Of a stretch of 50,517 nt of DNA, positions 1 through 10,618 are shown one piece after another. The translations under genes were made by a program, and so were the position numbers. This DNA comes from Paramecium sonneborni (Eukaryota > Ciliophora > Oligohymenophorea > Peniculida > Parameciidae): the NCBI GenBank assembly GCA_905182985.1, contig CAJJDN010000175.1, positions 156,350-206,866 of the forward strand, read 5' to 3'. Numbering within the stretch: position 1 is the stretch's first letter; each line of letters opens with the position of its first letter. Under the pieces are notes generated by a model. It had not been told where the DNA came from. It searched no databases and saw only the letters and a program-made list of their open reading frames with translations.

Positions 1-189
1 TTGAATGAACAAGTATCTAATTTAGAATAAGTCAAACAAGAATAAGAATAGAACATTAATCAATTAAATGACCAAGTATCTAACTTACAATAAGTCAAAG
101 AAGAATAAAAATAGAACATTATTCAATTAAATGAACAACTATCTAACTTAGAATAAATCAAATAAGAACAAAAATAGAATGTCATTAAA
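1..189 (+). repeat. Three tandem 63-bp units coding 21-residue coiled-coil repeats
   Basis: Units at 1-63, 64-126 and 127-189 encode LNEQVSNLEQVKQEQEQNIN-type segments that differ at a few positions. Each unit is exactly three heptads long. The array probably continues beyond the left edge. Confidence 0.85.
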
Positions 190-3100
190 ATGATTGATTT
201 AATCTCTAACTATGAATAAGATATATTATAACTCAAATTAAAAAAATAAGAATATGAATAGAATATAAATTTATCAAATCAATAACTACTTACCTTATAA
301 TAAGATAAATAATATCTATAATAAGTTAAAAATGAATTAGATTTGATTCTAATTTAGCTTAATGAATAATTATAAAGTTTAAAAATCTCTTATAAATAAA
401 AAGAATAATACATTAATGAGTTAGAATATAATTAAAATTAATTTTAAAGTATCTTATCTGATAATGAAAAACAACTAGAACTATAAAAGTAACAAATAAC
501 TCTGTTTTAAAATTAAACTCAACATAACTAAGAAACCTTTAATTAAATACTTACCTTTGCATAACTTAGTTTTACTTATTTATAGCGACTTTAAATATTA
601 TTTAATACAGCAAATGATCTTCTTATAGAAAAAGGCTTTATGAGTTTAGATTTAAGAGAGGCTGAAAATCTATGTTTATTATAAAATACTGAATTAAAAA
701 GTATTACATTTTTAATTATTTAGATCTTATTAAATTACTTAAACCAAATTTTGAACCCATTTAATTAAAAGAAAATGCTTATATATAATAATTACAATTA
801 GATTTCCCAACACAATAGAGTTATTCATAGGATACTCAGAATAAATAAAATTATATATAACCTACTTAATTATTAAATACATTATCTGGTATTATAATTA
901 TAATATATATATAGAATCATCGGCAAAGCAATTATAGCAACAAATAGAATAATTACAAAGTGATAATCATTCTCTCAATGAAGCATTATAGAGTACTAGA
1001 TAACAAAATACAAAATTAACAAAAGATTTTATTGATTTGATATTAGCTCACGATAAAATAATATTATGTATTTTATTATTATCATATTAGGTCTTTAAAC
1101 TGATTAAAAACAATTCTAAACTTAAGAAGTGAACAATATTATCACAGAGTAATAAGAGATTTTCTAAAATATACTTATATCTGATTAAAGATATTCTATA
1201 GAACTAGATAACCCAGAGGAACTTAAAATGGTTATAAAAGATCAATAGTAGTAGTTAGACTAAATGAGTCGCAAAGCTCAATAAAAGATATAACATCTTT
1301 AATAAGAAATAGATTTACTTTCATTTGATTTGAAGTAATAACAAAAAAATCGACCTGTTATTAATGTTAATGATACACTTTTAGAAAAAATAACATCTTT
1401 AGAAAGTAACTGTTATTAATAATATTTGATAGATTTCAATGATTAAATGAGTAAGATCATTACCTCAAACACAAATGAAATTTAAAATCTAAACGATTAG
1501 ATTTAACAAAAGAATAGATGTATATATATTATTTGAATATTTTAGACTTTGATAATGAATAGGAATTATATAAGCGATCATTAGAATAATTGCAAAAATC
1601 ATAATTATAGTATATTAATTAGATAGAGGATATGACATAAGAATTAATAAGTATTAAATTTAAATATAATAGAAAAAAATTATGAAATAAGTTAGTAAAA
1701 AGAAGAGATTAAAATTTTATAATAAAATAATTAGAGTTTGAGTGAATAACAAGAACTTAATAATTAGTATGAAGAATAAATGAAAAGTATTTAATTATTG
1801 ATATTTCAGTCCTTCAAAAATAATTAGAAAAGTCTAAATAAAATATTCAATCATATTCTTAAGTAAACTCTCCATAAGTGGATAATATATCTATTTTGGG
1901 AGATGAGGATAAATACAAGAAGTTAATAAATAGATTGAATGAGGAAATTAAATTAAGCAAACTTTAGATATCATAATTTTTATCCACAAATTCATAATTA
2001 AAATAGGTTTAAAAGGAAATTTCAGATAGATTGAGAAGAATTTTAAATATTCCATTTGATTAAAAAGCTGATGTTTAAGAATTGCTTAATTATTTTGAAG
2101 AATAATTAGAAGGGATTACATAATTATAACCAAAGAAAAAAACAATTGGTTTATCAGATACAACAAGATATTTATTAGGAAAAAGTCCAAAAGTGTAAAA
2201 TGAAACAGAATCGAAATCAAAACAATCATAAGCTCAAAGTTTGATTTAATCAAAGGATAAAGAAATTGTACAAGAGGAAATGTAAATATAAAATTTATTT
2301 TAGGATAAGTTCAGTTGATTTAGATTAAATTTTGAATGAAGAAGACTCAGAATAAGAAAATCTTTAAAATATTTAAATTTCTTAGTTTGAATACGAGAGA
2401 TAAGTCAATTCGATACTACAGGAGGAAGATGAGCTAGAAAAAAGCATATAAATAAATCTATCAAAAAATGAAGAAATAGCATAGCCTGACATATAAAAAT
2501 CAATATAAAAAAATGAATAATTAATAAATACTGAGTTAGATTAGGAATCTTAAGATGTTAAAGAGGAAGTGGCTGAATAAGAGATGGAATAAGGGAATAA
2601 TTAAGAATTATTTATTTAAGATATGGAATAGATATAAAATTTGTAAGAATCTATTGGAAGTAAGAAGTCAATTGTAATAGATTTATAATAAATAATTTAA
2701 TAATAAAATCTAAAACTAATTAATTAAGAAGCTTAATTAGATAATAATATTAAGGTTTAAAAATAACAATAAGAAATAATTGCTTGTTTCTAAAATCAAT
2801 TAGAATAAGTTAAGAAAGAACTGAAATAGATACGACCTTAATTGGGAGAAGATTTAAAGGAATTTGATTAATCTAGTGATTTTAAAAACATAATACTTTA
2901 ATTAGAACAAGACAAATATGAGCTTGCAGCTAAATTAAATGAATAAAAAGCTAAATTTTTTGAAGCAATTTCAATTAGAGATAGCATTCTTCAATGTAAG
3001 AGATTATATTTTAATTAGATTTATAAACACAATTGGCAATAAAATCTTCTGATTATGAACCAAAAACATCTGAAAGAAGTTTCAATATATAAAATTAATA

Positions 3101-4464
3101 TGAATCAAGTTAGGATAATTAATAATCAAATGTTGAAGAAAGATGTAATTATTTATATTAATTTAGTGTAAACTCATGAGGAAGGAAGATTTGTTAGGTC
3201 TATTTAAGAGTAAGAAAATGAAATTGATGAAATTTAAAATATGTAATAATTATAGATCCCTCGTTTGTAACTTTAAAGTTAGGAAATTAAAATTAGAAAT
3301 CCAAGACCAACAAGAGGTTTAAGAAGTAGTGGATCATAAGATCATTATTAGAGTAAGATATTAATATTAACATAGATAATCAAATTAAATTTGACCTAAT
3401 AGAATAGGATTACAAAGAATAAATCAAATTTTTATAAATGAAAGAAAACTTTAATAAAGATTTAGAAAGTAAAGAAGAAGAAATTGAAGAAATGAAACTA
3501 GAATTGGAGAACTTATAATCAAGATTAATAGCCCTTGATATAGATAACAATAATAAATAAAAAGAATTAGAATAAATAAATTAAAAGTTAAGAAAATTAG
3601 AAAATGAGAATTAATGTATTATTAGAATATAATTATAGGTCTCAAAAATCATAATCATAATATTGAAAATCAATTAAACTCTTAGCTTTAAGCATTTGAT
3701 GATTAAAGAAAGATTATTGAAAGCACTCATATTTCAAATGATGAAATTTAGAAAAAATATGACATATTATTATCGAAATATTTGAGTATTATATTAAATT
3801 ATATTTAGAATTGGAAGATGATCATCATAAACTAGTTGAATAGCAAGAAAATGATATAGCTAAAATAAACTTTTATAATGAATCACTCAAAAATATGTAA
3901 GATTAAGTGGAGAAATCAAAAGAAAGAATTTGTAAGGCATCACCTGGTGCAGATAGAGAATAAGTTGAAGAAAACAAATTTAAATAATAAATAAATCGTC
4001 TTAATGATGAATTAAGAATAAGTAAATTATAGATTGCTTAATTTTCTGCAACAAATCTATAATTAAAATAGAAGAATCAAGAATTGGTTATCAGACTTTA
4101 ATAACTTTTCAAATTATAAATTTAAGAAAATGATGATGCTAGCTAAATTATACATTAAATTGAATAATATATTTCTGCTTTGGAATAATAGAATAGTCCT
4201 ATAAAAGTACAAAAAAAATTAGGAATGAATGATGCAACTAGATTTTTCTTAAATAGATCAAGTAAATCACGATCCTCCTAAGGTTCAAATAGGGCTTCAT
4301 TATAATAATAGAATTAGATATCATCAAGAGAAAGTCCATAAAAGGCTGAAAATTTTATGTATTGTTAAATTATTATTTATAGGGAACTTGATAAAATATT
4401 AGACGAATCTGATTTTTCTAAAGATATTTCCTCATAGCCAGATTTCTTTTTTGATAACAAATGA
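1..4464 (+). CDS. Long coiled-coil protein, 5' end missing
   Basis: This reads open in table 6 from base 1 to the TGA at 4462-4464 once small introns are removed, so its start lies left of the window. Introns that restore frame include 701-723, 889-914, 1068-1090, 1406-1432, 2282-2303 and 4359-4382. The product is rich in Gln, Glu, Lys, Leu and Asn with heptad-like spacing, typical of a structural coiled-coil protein. The first 189 bases encode three 21-residue repeats. An internal duplication is visible: a block at about 1905-2340 (containing RLNEEIKLSKLQISQF and LSDTTRYLLGKSPK) reappears at about 3960-4420 (RLNDELRISKLQIAQF and MNDATRFFLNRSSK). Each block ends with an intron in the same phase followed by similar acidic residues. 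I do not recognise a named family; a cytoskeletal or basal-body role is a guess. Later intron borders are less certain. Confidence 0.8.
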
Positions 4465-4862
4465 TTGCTTAAATAGTAGTTGATTTGTTAATTTATAAAT
4501 TATCATTTATAAAATTTACTAAACATTTAAATATATTAATCTTAATTTATATGAATAATTTTTCAAAATAATAGTATCAAAAATTTTAAATCAAATGAAT
4601 ATTATTTATATTTATTCATGATTGTAAAATTTAATTTAATAAATATTAATAGCCTTTGATAAATCAACATAATATTTAATTCATTTTTAATTTTATTTTC
4701 ATTCATTAATTAACTTAGTTAAATGAAATTCCTTATTAAGTGTTATTGAATCATTTTAGGAAACCTATAAATAAACTTATTATCAAAGATTTATAAAATT
4801 TGTATAAGTAATGAATTTAATTTAACAATAAAAATTTTATATAACGAAAATTCAAAAGTAAA
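4465..4862. other. Intergenic AT-rich spacer
   Basis: There are 398 bp between the TGA of the coiled-coil gene and the next ATG on the same strand. It is very AT-rich with short A and T runs. I see no RNA gene or convincing coding segment in it. Confidence 0.5.
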
Positions 4863-6935
4863 ATGAAAGGAAAACTAGTATAATCCTTAATTAATCTAAT
4901 GCCAAATCAGTATTAAGAAACATTGATTAAATGTGTGTTTATTATTGGATTTGATAAGTTAATAAAAAAGGGTTTTCTCATAAATGGTAAACCTAAAATA
5001 CAAGAAATAATAGATTATTCAAGTATATCAAATATTTAATTAGATAAATTGTAAGCAACTGGTAGATTAGATTTTGCTTAATAACCATGTGATGTAAGAG
5101 AAGAATTAGATCATTTAAAAGATGAAATAAATAAGTTGACATAGTAAATATAATAAAATAACTCAATAATGTAAAATTTTCATTTATTTGAGTTAAAAAC
5201 AAACATAAAGAAGTCATGATAGAATAATATTATAAAATATATCTCCACAATATGATGAGAGAAAAAGGTCTCTATCAGTTGGCTATAAATAATAATAATA
5301 ATTGATATAAAAAAAAACAAAAGAAATAACCCCTAAAATCACAGAAACAATACCCTAAACTATCAATTAAATTAACATAACAATTTCTAAACATCATTTA
5401 GATGATACAGAGATTAAATCAATAATGAGAGATAATTAAATTAAAGAAAAACCTCCAAAACCTAGTAAAATGAATAATGATTAGCTTTTCAAAAAAAATA
5501 ATTAGATAGAATATCAGCATATAGATACAGAAGAACATCCTACATATGAAGATACTGAGAATATTCCTATAAGAGAACATCATATTCCTTAGGTTCTTTA
5601 ATATTCAAATCTTTAAAATAGTTAGTTATCATAGTATTAATAATAATTATAATAATAATCATCATAATCATAATAATCATAATAATCATAATAATAATCA
5701 TAATAATAATCATAATAATAATAATAATCAAATACTTTCCAATAATAAACATTTTATCAATAATAAGCAACATAAGTTTAATAATTATAATAATCATAAG
5801 TTTCCTATTAATCAAATACAAGATAGAGTGATCACTAATCACATAATACTAATTAAACTTTTGCTTAACCTTAGCCAAGCTAAAAACATTTAATATAACC
5901 TTAAAAATCTCCAAATAGTTAATCAAGATCTCCAAGTAAATCTCCAAAATATAAAAATTAATAAAAGCAATATTGTAAAAAAAATTTAGAAACTGTTGAA
6001 GAGGAGAGTTTCACTTTATTAAAACATTAAAGTAGTCATTCAGCTTCATCAAAAGGAAGAGGATCTTATAGATAACAGAAAGTCTAACAAAATAATTAAG
6101 CTGTCTCTAAAATTAAAGCCTTACTAGATTAAGATAAGAAAATATACAAATAGCATTTATTAGATGTTGCAAGTGATAGAAGATCTTTTATTAATTCATC
6201 TGATAAAATAAATAAATTTACAGATGATATTTAACCTGAGCATAGCTAAACTAAAAGTTAAGAAATTAATGATTAAGTAAACAAAAGAACTTTTTCAAAT
6301 AATAGTTTTTATAAATAATAATAACATCAGTAAATTTCACCAGTATTAGATTCAGAATCTAAATCTCAAGGTTTAAACCCATTAAAATAGTTTTAAGGAT
6401 CTGTTTCAATGACGAATTCAAATCGTGTAAGCAATTTCATAGTGAATCCATAAATATAGGATGATATATTAATTTACAGCAAATAAAAGTAATAAATACT
6501 TGATTAATATTCTCCTAAATAAAAAAATTAAATAAGACCATAAAGTGTAGGAAAATAAGAAGAGAGTGACTTTAAAAAATCGAATGATTTCAATAGAAGT
6601 TCAGTAAGCAGTACATTTTCTATGTTTAATCCAAATGAAGAGCTAAAAACATTCTTTTAGAATGATTTTCTAGAGAGGAAACGATATATTCCTTAAGGTT
6701 ACAATGATATAACAAAATAAGTATATTATTCATAATAAAATAGTCATCTCTCAATTCTTCTTAAGATCATAATTAACATTAAAGTAAGTATATAAGTGCA
6801 AGTCAAATTGAAGAACAACAAAACTATAGCAAGAACATGTATAGTCCTTAACAATATCAAAACATTGATAAGTCTAATGTTTTCAATAATAATAGGCTTA
6901 GTGTTACTAGAATACTAAATAACTCATAAATTTGA
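4863..6935 (+). CDS. Gln/Ser/Asn-rich low-complexity protein
   Basis: ATG at 4863 to TGA at 6933-6935, with introns at 5171-5192 and 6721-6743, gives about 675 residues. Both introns are supported because removing them keeps the Gln/Ser/Asn-rich composition in frame to the TGA. The first 100 residues are more ordered and include a short coiled coil near DVREELDHLKDEINKLTQQI. A poly-Gln/Ser tract encoded by TAA and TCA codons follows at about residues 250-285. The remainder is low-complexity with many SP and S-rich patches (SPNSQSRSPSKSP type). No family is recognised. Such proteins can be scaffolds or RNA-granule components, but the sequence does not decide this. Confidence 0.75.
5632..5730 (+). 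repeat. TAA/TCA trinucleotide tract coding poly-Gln/Ser
   Basis: An imperfect run of TAA codons interspersed with TCA lies inside the coding region and translates to Q-rich blocks broken by single Ser. On the minus strand it appears as a spurious Ile/Met-rich open frame. Repeat-length variation between alleles is likely. Confidence 0.85.
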
Positions 6936-6991
6936 AATATATTCGTTTTTAATTCTAATTGAAATTATTATTGATTACATTTTTAGTACTA

Positions 6992-8105
6992 TCTAAATCA
7001 TAATGGATTAATATTTATGAGAATTTTTTAGATTATTCATTTATAAATTTAGATGTTAAAGAAGACCTAAAATTAATTTATTTTGGCTAATTTAAAATTA
7101 ATGAAAAGTAATAAAAGAAATTAGTGGAGAATAAAATGAATTTGATAAGATTTTCTATATGGAATTCAATATTTGCTCATAATTAAAAATATTATAAAAA
7201 TGACTTTTAGAAATTCATAAGGAAATAGGATATGAATGATCAAATATTTTAATTTTTGGGGGACATGAGAATTTGTTGATATAAATTATAACTAAAAGTT
7301 TTCAAATTTTAACATAAAGATTGCTCCTAATTAATAATCTCGAAAAAACCAACAATGCCCTGAAATTATTTTAAATGATTTATATTGAGTATTCTCAAAA
7401 TCAATATGATTATTAGAATATTGTTCAATTCTCATTTATAAATAATTCGAAATTTGTTAAATGATTAGATATCTTGTTAAAATATGATAGGTAATTTATA
7501 TAAATTGAGAAAATTTAACCTTCAAATATTTTCAAAACTTATGATCGCATCTTGCTTCACTTATTTTTCAGATTTTAAAATATCTTTTTTTATTGTTGTG
7601 TAGTTCTATGACTAAAGAGTAAAATCAAGTCAATTATTTATTATAAAACTTCATTTTGAAATTTTTATTGATTGTTGTTTCTTCTTAATTGTGGATATCA
7701 GGATGAATCGAAAACTATATCTAAGATATTTTTTATAATTTTGGATATATTTCTTTTATCTTTTAAATTCAAATGATTTGCATTGAATTTTCTTTTTCTA
7801 AAAAACTTGATTATCAAATAAAACATTAATTTCTATAAGTTTTAGAGGCTATTCTTTTTTAATCAAATTATTTATTCTAATAAAATTAGAAATCAATAGT
7901 ATATATAATTTTTAGTTATTTTCAATTTTATACAGTGGATTTTATGTAGAGAGTTATTGTCTTTTAATTTACTGTTATCGAGCCTGTTTTTTTTTTAAAT
8001 TTCTTAAAAAGGATAATAAAATAACATTTTCTTTTAAAAACTCTAAAACTAATCAAAAGAAATGATTGTTAATTGAACAAGATCCTAAGGTCATTTTTTA
8101 AATGA
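6992..8105 (+). pseudogene. Decayed gene with frame breaks and an internal TGA
   Basis: Three coding-like stretches on the plus strand lie in different frames. Segment A runs to a TGA at 7277 (contains NEKQQKKLVENKMNLIRFS). Segment B starts in another frame near 7261 and ends with TGA at 7462 (contains EKTNNALKLFQMIYIEYSQN). Segment C runs from ATG 7608 to TGA 8103 with an in-frame TGA at 7704 (contains KKLDYQIKHQFLQVLEAI). The A-to-B shift falls at a run of five Gs at about 7258-7262, where one more G would join the frames. No GT...AG intron explains it. The composition (long helices, FQMIY, FLQVLEAI) resembles helical-repeat regions of large channel or scaffold proteins, but no family can be named. 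Assembly error is the alternative to decay. Confidence 0.45.
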
Positions 8106-8224
8106 AAGATGATTTCTTTTATCAATATCTAAATTTATTTTAATTATTCAAGATCATATTTAAGCAGGTTCTTTTATGGAAAATAAATAATAATTACAGA
8201 AACTAATAAATAAAAATAGAAAAA

Positions 8225-9049
8225 ATGTTAAGTTAGATTTCTGCTTTGCTTTATGTGTACTATAAGGATTAGAAAAGTGAATATAATTAAGAAAGATTTA
8301 TTCATTATTGTGCAGTAATAGGATTTGTAAATTTTTTGGGATTCTTTTTAAATGTTTTTGAATAAAATCCAAAAACAAAAAAGAATTCATTAAAAATGAT
8401 TGTAGAATTAATTTGTTCTTTATTGGGATTGATATCTATATTGGCTTACTTTATAATATATTTTATGGAATTTACAATGGCTAGCATTCAAATGCTAATT
8501 GGATTGATATTAATTTGGTTAATAGAATGTTCACTTTATTATATATTAAGTGATAAAGGATTATAAAGCATGCTTAGTTTATTTATAACAACAAATGTGT
8601 TATTAATAAATGGTGATATAGCTATAAAAGGAAGTGGATAATTTAGTGTAAATAATAATTTTATAGATTAGAATTTATTTGATTACAGTTCAATAAATTT
8701 GATAGTGTTGTGTGCTCAATTTTCATGGGCAGGAGTGCCCACAATTAAGAAAACTAATAGTCTTTTTTATATAATTTCAAGATAAGACTGTTTTAGATTA
8801 ATGGTATATTTTTTATTATTTAATCTTTTGAATAATACAATTAAAGCAGTAATAGAAGATATATATGCAATTGTACCAACTTTGGTTACATTGATACCAT
8901 ATATTTGGGCTACAACAAAATTTAGTCAAAGAAGATACAAACAAGCATTTGGATTATTTTTATTCAGTCTTTTAATTTATTTTCCAACCGATATCTATTT
9001 AAAATAATAATAGTAGCTAAAATAATCAGATTAAATAATCTAACTATGA
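8225..9049 (+). CDS. Multi-pass membrane protein, unknown function
   Basis: An intron-free frame from ATG 8225 to TGA 9047-9049 encodes 274 residues. At least six hydrophobic segments are visible, for example around MIVELICSLLGLISILAYF, MLIGLILIWLIECSLYYIL, MVYFLLFNLL, YAIVPTLVTLIPYIW and FGLFLFSLLIYF. The tail after the last segment is short and Gln-rich. It lies just downstream of, and on the same strand as, the decayed gene, so it could be the C-terminal membrane part of a formerly larger gene. The same frame stays open and coding-like after the TGA to 9298. No catalytic motif or named family is recognised. Confidence 0.7.
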
Positions 9050-9374
9050 CTTAATAATTGTGATTAAATAAATTTAATTATAAAAAAATAAACTAAAAAA
9101 TCTTAAAAGTGTTCTTATTATTAATAAATTAAATAATATAGTAGATAAACATTTGATGAAATGAAATAGTATAATAAAAATGAAAGTTTAAATAATCCAT
9201 GTTATTGTTTTTAATTTAATATTGCTATATAAATGAATAATATGAAAAAATAAATATATAAAACTAAGTTCAAAATGTTAAAATTGAGAGTGATATGATT
9301 TTATACTAGAATGGTATTCAAAAAATAGATTGTTATGAAACAGTTACAAAAATGTTTATATATAAATTATAAAT
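9050..9374. other. Spacer upstream of the cAMP kinase regulatory gene; first part stays coding-like
   Basis: From 9050 to 9298 the frame of the preceding membrane protein continues for 82 codons after its TGA, with ordinary residues such as RQTFDEMKQYNKNESLNN, and then meets a second TGA. The last 75 bp before the next ATG look like plain AT-rich leader. Confidence 0.4.
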
Positions 9375-10544
9375 ATGAATAATAAAGAAAAGTTAGCGAA
9401 GTATAAAGAGAAAGTAAATGAAGTGATTTAGAAAATGGTATATGAGCTTTTTAAACATTAACCAGAGAATTATGTATAAAAATATTTTGATAATAAAAAA
9501 GGTTGATTGGATGATTGAATATTTATAATTGATAAAATTAAGCAGACATGCAAGAGAGAGTTTAATAGTTGAATATAATATATCATCAGAAGATGATGGA
9601 AATGAAGAGATAGATGAATTGCCTTAACCATTGAAAAATAATAAAGTATTTAGAAGTTCTGTAAGTGCAGAAGTGTTTGGTGTTTATAATAAGAAAGAGA
9701 ATTTTAAACCAAGAGTAATAGAGAAGACAGAATAATAAAAAGAGCGAATTTTAGAAAAGTTAATGAATGTATTCATGTTTTAAGCTCTTGGTGAGAATGA
9801 GAAAAGAATAGTAGTAGATGCAATGGAAGAGAAACATTATTAATAAAATGAATGGGTTATAAAATAAGGAGATGATGGTAATGAACTTTATATAGTATAT
9901 TCTGGTGAATTAAAATGTTTTAAAACAATGAATCTTTAAGATACAGAACCAAAGTTTTTAAAGGAATATGTTCCTGGTGATATGTTTGGGGAATTAGCAC
10001 TTTTATATAATGCTCCTAGAGCTGCTTCAATATAAGCTAAAAATGATGCACTTTTATTTGCTTTAGATAGAAGCACTTTTAATAATATTGTAAAAGATGC
10101 TACAATAAAAAGGAGAGAATAATATGAAGAAGTTTTGTCTAAAGTTGAATTACTATAATCTATGGATGCATATGAAAAAACTTAAGTTTGTGATGGATTG
10201 AAAGATACTCATTATAAAGCAGGAGATATCATAATTAAAGAAGGAGAAGAAGGAGATAAATTTTATATGGTTGCAGAAGGAACTCTTATAGCTTATAGAG
10301 AAGTTGATGGATAATAGGTGGAAGTCTTAAAATATAAAGCAGGTGATTATTTTGGAGAATTAGCTTTGATTAACAATGTTCCAAGATAGGCTACTGTTAA
10401 AGCTCAAGTAAATTATCATATCACTTATAGACTGATTGTAATGTAGTCTATCTCGATAATCATTCCTTCCTTAGATTATTGGGACCTCTTGCTAATATAC
10501 TTAGAAGGAATGCAGAAACATATAAAAAGTTCATTTAAAATTGA
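9375..10544 (+). CDS. cAMP-dependent protein kinase regulatory subunit
   Basis: This subunit binds and inhibits the kinase catalytic subunit and releases it when cAMP binds. ATG 9375 to TGA 10542-10544 with introns 9474-9501 and 10408-10430 gives 372 residues, close to the usual length. The N-terminal dimerisation/docking helix reads PENYVDWMIEYLQL across the first intron. An inhibitor-type segment follows (FRSSVSAEVFG) with a single Arg before the pseudosubstrate Ser instead of the usual Arg pair. Two cyclic-nucleotide-binding domains carry the phosphate-binding cassettes FGELALLYNAPRAAS and FGELALINNVPRQAT, each with the Glu and Arg that contact cAMP. The C-terminus NVVYLDNHSFLRLLGPL is typical. 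Without splicing, the first intron gives a false TGA. Identification is secure; which paralog it is cannot be told. Confidence 0.95.
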
Positions 10545-10618
10545 GAAACCCCATTTGTTTCCATAGATATTAAAAATATATATATATAATTATTATATTT
10601 TCTAAAATTAAACTTTGC

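Noticed and set aside
5567..5842. Minus-strand open frame rich in Ile and Met
   Set aside because: It is the antisense of the TAA/TCA tract in the Gln-rich gene; composition is pure repeat.
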